Assembly (NCBI RefSeq): GCF_039929605.1 | Contig: NZ_JBDSQX010000098.1 | Span: forward strand, 1 to 64,000 | DNA: 64,000 nucleotides | Direction: 5' to 3' | Origin: Pelomonas sp039929605 | GTDB lineage: Bacteria; Pseudomonadota; Gammaproteobacteria; Burkholderiales; Burkholderiaceae_C | Shown: positions 23,332 through 30,455 of the stretch, in pieces | How the letters are laid out: each line of letters begins with the position of its first letter | Numbering within the stretch: position 1 is the first letter of the stretch | Program-made: the position numbers and the translations under genes | The notes under the pieces: model-generated | Seen by the model: only the letters and a program-made list of their open reading frames with translations | What the model was told of the DNA's origin: nothing | Databases searched by the model: none

Positions 23332-23490
23332 GGCAACGCTGAACAAGTCCCTCGCGCGCAGCGCATCCCTGCTTTGGGCGGCCTGCGGCGTTGCAAATCC
23401 TCGCCATAGCCAGCTATGGCTGCGGTTTGCGCCTTGCAGGCCTTCCCAAACCAGGGCGCGCTGCATCGCGGGGACTTATTCAGCGTCGCC
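23332..23490. mobile_element. IS5-type MITE (159 bp) with CTAA target duplication
   Basis: The element begins GGCAACGCTGAACAAGTCCC and ends with its inverted counterpart (GGGACTTATTCAGCGTCGCC), two mismatches in twenty. It is flanked by CTAA at 23328-23331 and again at 23491-23494, a 4-bp duplication of the YTAR type made by the IS5 subgroup. The interior is a near palindrome over its full length around GCCATAGCCAGCTATGGC and holds no coding frame of note. It should be mobilised only in trans by a full IS5-type transposase. Confidence 0.8.
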
Positions 23491-23494
23491 CTAA

Positions 23495-23665
23495 GTCAAC
23501 GCCACCACGGCGCTTATAAACAGCGACCTGGTGCGCGTCTACGAAAAGATGGCCGCCGACATCCGCGACTCGTCGGAGCCCGACGGCAAAGTCCCGACCA
23601 TCGCGCCGGAGTTCGTCAAGTTCCTCGATAAGGACGGCAACGACACGCCGTTCCGCGATTCGCCC
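23495..23665 (+). pseudogene. Remnant of a bacterial alpha-L-rhamnosidase-like gene
   Basis: Directly after the MITE target duplication, one frame reads NSDLVRVYEKMAADIRDS, EPDGKVPTIAPEFVKFLD and NDTPFRDSP, which resembles an internal segment of GH78-type alpha-L-rhamnosidases. Upstream it is cut off by the MITE with a TAA created at the junction, and downstream the similarity stops after RDSP. About 57 codons remain, so this is a decayed fragment. Assignment rests on remembered motif resemblance and should be checked by search. Confidence 0.5.
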
Positions 23666-23689
23666 CCCAACATATTGGCCGGGAGTTCG

Positions 23690-23716
23690 TTGGGGTTCAC
23701 CTTGTTCACCCCAACC
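23690..23716 (-). terminator. Hairpin downstream of zwf, possible terminator
   Basis: GTTGGGGT and ACCCCAAC form an 8-bp stem with an 11-base loop, 10 bases beyond the zwf stop on the minus strand. There is no T-run after it on that strand, so it is at best a weak or factor-assisted terminator or an mRNA-stabilising hairpin. Confidence 0.4.
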
Positions 23717-23726
23717 TACGAGCTTC

Positions 23727-25190
23727 TCAGCCCCCCGACTTGTTCGGGCTGCGCCAGGCCCGCTCGAAGGGCAGTCGCCACGCATGCGGGGCGATGAGTT
23801 GGTGGACGGACTTGGGGCCCCAGCTGCCCGGTTCGTACAGACGCACGGGCGGCGGCGACTCCAGCAGGGCGGTCGATACCTCCCACAGGCGCTCGATGCC
23901 CTCTGCGGTACAGAACAGCGTGTGGTCACCCTTCATGGCGTCGAGGATCAGGCGTTCGTAGGCCTCCAGCACCTCGCCGGCCAGGCCGGTGTCGTGCATG
24001 GCGAACTGCAGGCTCAGCTTGTCCAGCCGCAAGCCGGGGCCGGGGCGTTTGCCGTAGAAGCTCAGGCTCATCTTGCTGGCGTCGGCGAGGTCGAAGGTCA
24101 GGTGGTCGGGCCCTTGCGCACCGACGCCGCTGCCGGGCGGGAACATGCTTTTGGGCGGCTCGCGAAAGGCGATGGAGATGATGCGCTGGCCCTCCGCCAT
24201 GCGCTTGCCGGTGCGCAGGAAGAAGGGCACGCCCGCCCAGCGCCAGTTGTCGATGAAGCACTTGAGGGCGATGAAGGTCTCGGTTTCGCTCTGCGGGTCC
24301 ACGCCGGGTTCGTCGCGGTAGCCGCTGTACTGGCCACGCACCACGTCGGCCGGCTGGATGGGCAGCATGCTGCGGAAGACCTTGTTCTTTTCCTCGCTGA
24401 TGGGCGCTGGCTCCAGCGAGGTAGGTGGCTCCATTGCCATGAAGCCGAGGATCTGGAAGAGGTGCGTCACCACCATGTCGCGGTAGGCGCCGGTCTGCTC
24501 GTAGAACGCACTGCGCTGCCCGAGGCCCAGGGTCTCGGGCACATCGATCTGCACGTGGTCGATGAAGTTGCGGTTCCAGATCGGCTCGAACAGGCCGTTG
24601 GCAAAGCGGAAGGCCAGGATGTTCTGTGCCGGCTCCTTGCCCAGGAAGTGGTCGATGCGAAAGACCTGGTCTTCGGCGAACACCTCGTGCACGGCACGAT
24701 TGAGCTTGACGGCACTGGCCAGGTCGGTCCCGAAGGGCTTTTCCATCACGATCCGCGCATTGGCCACCAGGCCGGCTTCGCCCAGCACCTTCACGGCCGA
24801 GAGGGCCGCGTTGGGCGGCACGCTCAGGTAGTGCAGGCGCTGGCTTTCGCGGCCAATGGCGGCTTCGGCGCGCGCGGCGGCCTCGGCCAGGGCAGCAGGG
24901 CCGGCCGCGAGCGGCACGTACTCCAGCCGCGCGGCGAACTCGGCCCAGTCAGCGTCAGCCACCGGGCGATTGAAGAACTGCGCCAGGGCCTGCCGCGTCA
25001 GCGCGCCAAAGGCGGCGGTGTCGATGTCATCCAGCGACACGCCGATGATCCGGTAGTCCGGCAGGAAGCCCGCCGTGCACAGGTGGAACAGCCCCGGTAG
25101 CAGCTTGCGCTTGGCCAGATCGCCGGTGGCGCCGAACAGCACCACCAGCTGAGGTAAGCGCGGCCCAACGCCGGGCGATATTTTTGCCAT
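23727..25190 (-). CDS. zwf: Glucose-6-phosphate 1-dehydrogenase
   Basis: A 487-residue cytosolic enzyme that oxidises glucose 6-phosphate to 6-phosphogluconolactone with NADP, feeding the Entner-Doudoroff and pentose phosphate routes. The Rossmann motif VLFGATGDLAKRKLLPGL lies at about residues 17-34, the active-site block RIDHFLGKEPAQN near 180, and NWRWAGVPFFLRTGKR near 310. Length is typical. The ATG at 25190 (MAKISPGVG) follows AGGAG at a good distance; the open frame to 25295 is an extension without support. No edd, pgl or hexR gene adjoins it, so it is not in the usual operon. Confidence 0.96.
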   Translation of the reverse strand: MAKISPGVGPRLPQLVVLFGATGDLAKRKLLPGLFHLCTAGFLPDYRIIGVSLDDIDTAAFGALTRQALAQFFNRPVADADWAEFAARLEYVPLAAGPAALAEAAARAEAAIGRESQRLHYLSVPPNAALSAVKVLGEAGLVANARIVMEKPFGTDLASAVKLNRAVHEVFAEDQVFRIDHFLGKEPAQNILAFRFANGLFEPIWNRNFIDHVQIDVPETLGLGQRSAFYEQTGAYRDMVVTHLFQILGFMAMEPPTSLEPAPISEEKNKVFRSMLPIQPADVVRGQYSGYRDEPGVDPQSETETFIALKCFIDNWRWAGVPFFLRTGKRMAEGQRIISIAFREPPKSMFPPGSGVGAQGPDHLTFDLADASKMSLSFYGKRPGPGLRLDKLSLQFAMHDTGLAGEVLEAYERLILDAMKGDHTLFCTAEGIERLWEVSTALLESPPPVRLYEPGSWGPKSVHQLIAPHAWRLPFERAWRSPNKSGG

Positions 25191-25287
25191 GTTCGAGGTG
25201 CTCCTGCGGTCAGCCACAACGCTGGATACGTTAGCAAGGATCGAACCATCGGGCGGGTCGGCGCGGCCGGGAGCAGGCTCGGGGGCG

Positions 25288-25344
25288 GGTCTCAAATCCA
25301 GATGCCTTGACCCCGAACTTTCGGCGGTACTTAGATTTGAGACC
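25288..25344. repeat. Inverted repeat bordering the low-GC SIR2 island
   Basis: GGTCTCAAATC at 25288-25298 and its perfect complement GATTTGAGACC at 25334-25344 enclose 35 bases. A close variant, GGTCTCAAACC, lies at 28155-28165 on the other side of the SIR2 gene, beyond its promoter. The pair therefore brackets the foreign-looking segment. It may be a terminator-like hairpin for the SIR2 transcript or the scar of the insertion; no integrase or attachment site is visible. Confidence 0.55.
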
Positions 25345-25362
25345 TAACCTCGAACTCGCGCC

Positions 25363-27936
25363 TCAAAGCGTCTTTAGTAAAGAAGCAATGCCTGGGTCAG
25401 TCAAATATGGTTTCATTGCCGGCCATCGAATAATGCTGAAGCGATTGGTCTTGTCTACTTCAACGGCCTTCTTTATGGCACCCTGAAGGAGTTTCCGTTC
25501 CTCTAGTACAGCAAGAACGCCGACTTTTGTCCTTTCGCAATTGGAGAATTGCAAGACTTTCTCCAGCCTCGCACGATCAGGCTTTGCGTTGCCAAGTTTG
25601 CGGGATAATTCAAAGTTGACAATCTCTGTTCCGGCTTCGGCGGTGTAATTTATTGGCGCGAGAAATTCGCGCAATTGCTTTTCTGCCGCCTTGTAATCGC
25701 CAGCCGACAAGAGATAGTAGGCCTGCATCGTAATGTCGCTTTCCCCTGTTTCTTCAAAATAGCGCGCGGATTCTTTCAGGCATTCATGAAAATCTTTTTT
25801 TGCGTCCAGAAGTGCAAGCGTCATAGTGTGTTTCCATTTTTTATTTAAGCGATGCCCCCATTTATCAAAAAGTTGCTGAGCTTCCTCGATTCGTTCTAGG
25901 TCGCACAGAGTATCTATAAGTTGAGTGAGTACTTCCCAGTCGAACTTAGACGCTCTCAATGAGTCCCGTAAGAGTCGAATCGCTGCCTCATCGTCACCAA
26001 AAGCTTCTCTAAGAATGGATGCTGCTAATGCAGCCAAGTCCGGATCCCGATTTATATCCTCTGTTAGCTTCTCAAGCTCTTGCCGTAACGCAGTCTCATC
26101 GCCAAGGGATTTTAAGGCTCTCAGTCTAGTGCGGGCAAATGCCAAATGTTCATCTAGGTATCTTTCCTCCGCAATATTGATGTTATTCAGCAGTAACTCG
26201 AGCCCAGCTTTTTTCTCCGCATCCTTTTGCGTGGAGTACCGCTGTCGCTGCAATTCTAAAGTTTGACTGGCATACGGATTTTGATCTACAAGTTTTGTTA
26301 TCAGTGCCAGAGTGGCTAGATCTCGTCTTTGACTGTCAAACTCCTTTAGCTCAATCGCTTCAAAGAGAGATGACCAAGCAGAGTTGCTGGTTGAGGGGTT
26401 TATCCTTAGTGCAACCTCGGCTGCTATCGTCGCTTCTTCTAGCAGCTTTGCGCGCTCGGCTCCATATTTGCCTCTCGCCTGTTGGATTTTCGTTTCGCAC
26501 AATTGAATCCTTGGAGTTATTGCATATGGATCAACGTCAATAGCTCGCTGTATTTCAATCAGTCTTTCAGATCTGTTGGCCAACAACCGAGCTTTTCGTA
26601 AATACGAGGCGGCGCGTTTGGGGTGTAATTTGATGATCTCGTCTGCCGCAGTCATTGCTGCTGCTTGATCGCCTCTCGCCATATGAGCATTGATACATTG
26701 CTCTATTAGCCGTCGGCGGATTTTTGGACGTGGTGATTTGGCTAGCGCTTTCTTGGCTTTTTCCAATGTTTCCGCGTATTGCTCCGAAGCCATCAAGTCG
26801 GATAGCCCGCCTAGCAATAGCATTTCGTCATCGGTGAAATTTTCGCCAATCGATGTTCTGTCATCGTCGGTATCGCCGGCGATAAGATTTGCAAGCGCCG
26901 ACCTTTTCGACTGACGCTCTAAGCGGATGCGAGCCTTCTTTAAAATTTCGGTGGTTGTCGGTACTCCTGTGCTTGATGCTAGTAACATCGTAAGGCCTTG
27001 GTTGGATCGCCGATTGATGCCAAGCGCAGATTCGGGGACGCATTGCCCTGGATTGAATGAGCCATACAGCTCGGCAAATAGCTCGTCAAAACCATCGATT
27101 TCAACAAAGTAAACGCGATCTCTCAATAGGAGTTTCCTGAGATCTTCTGATATTTCGGTGTCTTTTCTTAGGCACCAGTAAATGCCAGTTTTTAGATATT
27201 CTTCTCGCCGAAGGAGCGCTTGCAGATTTTCCATAATAGATCTGTCGGCTCCCGAGTAGCCTACAACTATTAGGCCATGATCCTTTGAGAACTCAGCAAG
27301 CTTTGCTTTCATGTTCTGCTCAAGGCTTTCGGTTTCCCTGATCGTGCTTTTTAGGTCATCAAATAGATAGTCGCCATGCAGCTTTATGACTTTTGGTCTT
27401 TTGGACGTTACTGTTACGCTATTAATGCTTGAGTCATGGGCGCAAACAATGGGGCGGTCATTCGAGAAAAGGTAGAACGCCTCATTTATGAGATCATCGA
27501 AGTTCGTGGTAAATACGGTGTTGAAGTGACCCTGTTCAATCAATGAGGTGAGATACGCGTATCCAATAGAAGGCGTCTTTCCTGCCACCTCTGATTCGAC
27601 GAAAACGCGCCGTTGGCGCTGAAGGTCAAAGCGGCGCTCAAATAGCGATGAATATTCATGTGCGGGGTCATACCACGTTGAACCTCTTTGACGCAGTAAT
27701 TCGACCTGATTCGCCTCGGATAGCTTGTCAGTCACGCCTAGTTCTAGGCAAGCCTGAGTTCGCCATTCCTTTATAAGAGTTGATGCCGGTCGTACACCCG
27801 AAGTAACCGAGCATCCAGCACCAAGCAACAAGCAGTAGTTGGAGTGATCGTCAGTTCTATTGCCTATATATCGCGCCAAGTCGACTAATGTTCTTTGCTT
27901 GGTTGGGAAGTGTTTGGCCAATTCGGAGGAGTTCAT
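25363..27936 (-). CDS. SIR2-domain protein with C-terminal TPR array, probable anti-phage NADase
   Basis: An 857-residue protein. Residues 1-290 are a SIR2-like NAD-binding domain with LLLGAGCSVTSG (36-47), TTNFDDLINEAF (143-154), KLHGDY (185-190) and LIVVGYSGADRSIM (222-235). Asn145 and His187 correspond to the catalytic pair of defence-associated NADases such as ThsA and DSR2. From about residue 370 the protein is helical TPR-like repeats (for example AAMTAADEIIKLHPKRAASY), probably the sensor. The gene is strikingly AT-rich against its surroundings, uses different codons and stands alone, all signs of transfer. Expected role: deplete NAD on infection and abort phage growth. Activity and trigger are inferred. 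Confidence 0.82.
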   Translation of the reverse strand: MNSSELAKHFPTKQRTLVDLARYIGNRTDDHSNYCLLLGAGCSVTSGVRPASTLIKEWRTQACLELGVTDKLSEANQVELLRQRGSTWYDPAHEYSSLFERRFDLQRQRRVFVESEVAGKTPSIGYAYLTSLIEQGHFNTVFTTNFDDLINEAFYLFSNDRPIVCAHDSSINSVTVTSKRPKVIKLHGDYLFDDLKSTIRETESLEQNMKAKLAEFSKDHGLIVVGYSGADRSIMENLQALLRREEYLKTGIYWCLRKDTEISEDLRKLLLRDRVYFVEIDGFDELFAELYGSFNPGQCVPESALGINRRSNQGLTMLLASSTGVPTTTEILKKARIRLERQSKRSALANLIAGDTDDDRTSIGENFTDDEMLLLGGLSDLMASEQYAETLEKAKKALAKSPRPKIRRRLIEQCINAHMARGDQAAAMTAADEIIKLHPKRAASYLRKARLLANRSERLIEIQRAIDVDPYAITPRIQLCETKIQQARGKYGAERAKLLEEATIAAEVALRINPSTSNSAWSSLFEAIELKEFDSQRRDLATLALITKLVDQNPYASQTLELQRQRYSTQKDAEKKAGLELLLNNINIAEERYLDEHLAFARTRLRALKSLGDETALRQELEKLTEDINRDPDLAALAASILREAFGDDEAAIRLLRDSLRASKFDWEVLTQLIDTLCDLERIEEAQQLFDKWGHRLNKKWKHTMTLALLDAKKDFHECLKESARYFEETGESDITMQAYYLLSAGDYKAAEKQLREFLAPINYTAEAGTEIVNFELSRKLGNAKPDRARLEKVLQFSNCERTKVGVLAVLEERKLLQGAIKKAVEVDKTNRFSIIRWPAMKPYLTDPGIASLLKTL

Positions 27937-28174
27937 TTTTTCCCTTGAGCCAATTGCATGGCTATTTTTTTGTGGTCTGCGGACTCTTTGCGTGTGCCGT
28001 AGTTGCGGCTAATTGACTATCCGTCAAAATCTGTGGCACGGCCCTGGGATTAAACCCGAGGCTCTGCGAGCGTGTAGATCCGGCGCTACGTCAGGACCCG
28101 CAGTCGCATTGGTGTTGATGCGCAGGTCGCGCGCGGGGTCCGGGCCCGGGGTCAGGTCTCAAACCTAAAGTCCA

Positions 28175-30121
28175 TCACCCCAAGCTTTGCCCACGCAGCC
28201 GCCTGTACAACGTATTCCTGCTGACCCCCAACCGCCGCGCCGCCTCCGACACATTCCCGCCCACGGCCGCCAGCGTTTCGCGGATGCGGGCCTCGGCCAG
28301 TTGGCGCAGGTCGTCGCACGGCGTAATCGCTGACGCCGTGTCCAGGCTGGCGGCGCCCGGCGCTTCACGCACCTCATCCCCCACGAGCCCCGCTGTCACC
28401 ACATCCTCGCCGTCGTCCAGCAACGCCACCCCCATCCTCACCACATTCGCCAGCTGCCGCACATTGCCCGGCCAGCGGTAGCGGCTGAACGCAGCCAGCA
28501 CTTCGTCATGCAGCCGCAGCGCCCGCTCCGGCGCCTCGGTCTTCAGCAGACGGGCGACCAGCTCGCTCAAATCCGACCGCTCCCGCAGCGGCGGCAGGCT
28601 GAGCGTCAGGCCGTTGAGGCGGTAGTACAGGTCCTCACGAAACCGCCCCGCCGCCACTTCGTCCTTCAGCCGCTGGTGCGTGGCGCAGATCAGGCGGAAG
28701 TCGACCGAAACGGCCGCGCCGCCGCCCAGCGGCGTGACCTCGCGGTCCTGCAGCACGCGCAGCAGCCGGGCCTGCAGCGCCTGGGGCATGTCGCCGATCT
28801 CGTCCAGCAGCAGCGTGCCGCCGTGGGCTTCGCGGATGCGGCCGGGGGCGCCTTGGCGGTGGGCGCCGGTGAAGGCGCCGGGGCGGTAGCCGAAGAGTTC
28901 GGCTTCGATCAGGGTCTCAGGCAGGGCCGCGCAGTTGACGGCGACGAAGGGCTTGTCGCGCCGCGCGCTGCTGGCGTGGATGGCCTTGGCCAGCAGCTCC
29001 TTGCCGGTGCCGCTTTCGCCCTGCAGCAGCAGCGGGATGGCGGGCTTGTCGAGCAGCTTGCGGGCGCGGTCGAGCAGGGCGCGGAAGGGGGCGTCGCCGG
29101 TGTCCAGCGCGGCCAGCGCGTCGCGCGGGCGCCAGGGGGTGTCGGTGGGCGGCACGGCGGGTGGCGTGGCGCGGGCGGCGGTGGGCGCGCTGCGGCGCAG
29201 GGTCTGGCCGGCCTCCACGCGCAGCCACAGCGGCGTGGCGCCCGGGCGGGGCAGCGCACAGGGGGCGGCGCCCAGGGCCAGCAGCGCGCGCAGGTCCAGG
29301 CCGAGCACGCGCTCCACGGTGGCGGCGCCGATGTCCTGGCGGGTCAGGCGCAGCAGTTCCAGCGCGGCGGTGTTGGCGCCGGTGACCCAGCCGTCTTCGC
29401 TGAGCGCGAGCAGGCCTTCGGTGAAGGTGCCCAGGCCTTCAACCTGCGCGTGCAGCCGCAGGTGCAGGCCGGCGCGGTGGCGGGCGGTGAAGAGCTGGTG
29501 CTCGATCATGCGGGCGCCGCTGCGGGCCAGGGCCAGCGTGTGGCGGTGGTAGCCGCGGCGGTCGCCGGAGATGTCGAGCACGCCGAGCAGGGTGCCGGCG
29601 GGGTCGGCAATCGGGGCGGCGGCGCAGGTGAGGAAGCCGTTGCGCTGCAAGTAGTGCTCGCCGGCGTGCACGACGACCGGGGCGCCCTCGGCCAGCGCGG
29701 TGCCAATGGCGTTGGTGCCGCGCCATTGCTCGCTCCAGACGGCGCCGGGGCGCAGCGCGACGCGGGCAGCGCGGTCGGCAAAGTGGGCATCGTCACCGCT
29801 GGCGTGCAGCAGCAGGCCGTGGGCGTCGGCCAGCAGCACGAGGCTGTCGCTGCCCTGCACCTGTTCGTTGAGGAAGGCCATCACCGGCCTGGCGTGGGCC
29901 ATGAGCGTGTGGCGGTGCTCCTGCGCGCGGGCAAGCTGGGCGGCGCTGGCGTGGGGCGCGCCTTGCGGGCGGCCTTCGGGCGCGAGGCCGAAGTCGCGGC
30001 AGCGCGCCCAGCTGGCTTGCAGCGGCCCGGCAATGAGGCCGCTGGCGACGGTGCCGGTGTCCAGCCATTGGCGGCGGGCCTGGCGGATGCGCTCGGGCGG
30101 GGTGGGGGCGGGCGTGGCCAT
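28175..30121 (-). CDS. Sigma-54-dependent activator of the AcoR type
   Basis: A 648-residue regulator: N-terminal GAF-like sensor (residues about 60-230, with GTNAIGTALAEGAPVVVHAG), a PAS-like linker, an AAA+ domain (Walker A GESGTGKE near 367, sigma-54 contact loop GAFTGA near 415, LLLDEIGDMP) and a Fis-type helix-turn-helix at the end (VSEAARRLGVSRNTLYRRL). This is the layout of AcoR and related activators of acetoin, alcohol and aldehyde metabolism. It is divergent from an aldehyde dehydrogenase gene whose upstream DNA carries a sigma-54 promoter and two matching palindromes, so that gene is its likely target. The ATG at 30121 follows AGGAG. Confidence 0.88.
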   Translation of the reverse strand: MATPAPTPPERIRQARRQWLDTGTVASGLIAGPLQASWARCRDFGLAPEGRPQGAPHASAAQLARAQEHRHTLMAHARPVMAFLNEQVQGSDSLVLLADAHGLLLHASGDDAHFADRAARVALRPGAVWSEQWRGTNAIGTALAEGAPVVVHAGEHYLQRNGFLTCAAAPIADPAGTLLGVLDISGDRRGYHRHTLALARSGARMIEHQLFTARHRAGLHLRLHAQVEGLGTFTEGLLALSEDGWVTGANTAALELLRLTRQDIGAATVERVLGLDLRALLALGAAPCALPRPGATPLWLRVEAGQTLRRSAPTAARATPPAVPPTDTPWRPRDALAALDTGDAPFRALLDRARKLLDKPAIPLLLQGESGTGKELLAKAIHASSARRDKPFVAVNCAALPETLIEAELFGYRPGAFTGAHRQGAPGRIREAHGGTLLLDEIGDMPQALQARLLRVLQDREVTPLGGGAAVSVDFRLICATHQRLKDEVAAGRFREDLYYRLNGLTLSLPPLRERSDLSELVARLLKTEAPERALRLHDEVLAAFSRYRWPGNVRQLANVVRMGVALLDDGEDVVTAGLVGDEVREAPGAASLDTASAITPCDDLRQLAEARIRETLAAVGGNVSEAARRLGVSRNTLYRRLRGQSLG

Positions 30122-30142
30122 GGTGTCTCCTGCGCGGCCGTA

Positions 30143-30197
30143 GGGCCTGTTGAACGCTACGGCAACGGGTCGAGTTGCCGTAGTGTTCAACAGGCCC
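30143..30197. repeat. 24-bp-stem hairpin, copy 1
   Basis: Arms at 30143-30166 and 30174-30197 pair over 24 positions with one G-T mismatch and a 7-base loop. One arm plus loop (about 30 bases starting TAGGGCCTGTTG) recurs, inverted, at 49863-49912, also in a divergent promoter region. The hairpin lies between the activator gene start and the activator-binding palindromes, so it could be a terminator, a binding site, or a small repeat element. Confidence 0.75.
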
Positions 30198-30266
30198 AGG
30201 GCTCTGAGGCGCAGAGCCTGCGCCAGGAGGCGGACAGTAGCCTGACGACGGAGCGCGTCAAGCGGC

Positions 30267-30314
30267 TGTGCCGGAATGGCACGTTGTGCGACGCAGTTGT
30301 TCCATTTCGGGACA
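30267..30314 (+). promoter_or_regulatory. Two palindromic upstream activator sites
   Basis: TGTGCC-N5-GGCACG at 30267-30283 and TGTTCC-N5-GGGACA at 30298-30314 share the pattern TGTKCC-N5-GGSACR and are spaced 31 bp centre to centre, three helical turns on the same DNA face. They lie 80-110 bp upstream of the -24/-12 promoter, the usual distance for a sigma-54 activator. The divergent AcoR-type protein is the obvious candidate to bind. Binding is inferred. Confidence 0.7.
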
Positions 30315-30375
30315 GTACCGGCGTCAGATGCGCGGGGTTTAGACGTGGCCGGGGTGGCCTCGGCGCAAGCGGCGT

Positions 30376-30390
30376 TGGCATGGGCTTTGC
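30376..30390 (+). promoter_or_regulatory. Sigma-54 (-24/-12) promoter of the aldehyde dehydrogenase gene
   Basis: TGGCATGGGCTTTGC matches the consensus TGGCAC-N5-TTGC with one change, and the spacing between the GG and GC pairs is exact. Transcription should begin near 30402, giving a leader of about 50 bases before the ATG at 30456. Its place downstream of two activator palindromes and beside an activator with a GAFTGA loop makes the assignment strong. Confidence 0.8.
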
Positions 30391-30455
30391 GCTGAATGCA
30401 GCGACCCGGTCACCGTTCAGGACGCCGGGCGTACATCCCATCCGGAGACAAGCCC

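Noticed and set aside
23531..23797. An 88-codon plus-strand frame as an intact gene
   Set aside because: Only the first part resembles a glycosidase segment. The rest runs into the zwf 3' end and has no similarity, so it is listed as a remnant.
27937..28174. Possible attachment site or tRNA fragment beside the SIR2 gene
   Set aside because: No tRNA-like fold, integrase or long direct repeat could be seen; only the short GGTCTCAAA motif is shared with the other side.
30277..30291. TGGCACGTTGTGCGA as a sigma-54 promoter
   Set aside because: The GG to GC spacing is wrong (10 instead of 12). The TGGCAC belongs to an activator palindrome, and a correctly spaced promoter lies at 30376-30390.
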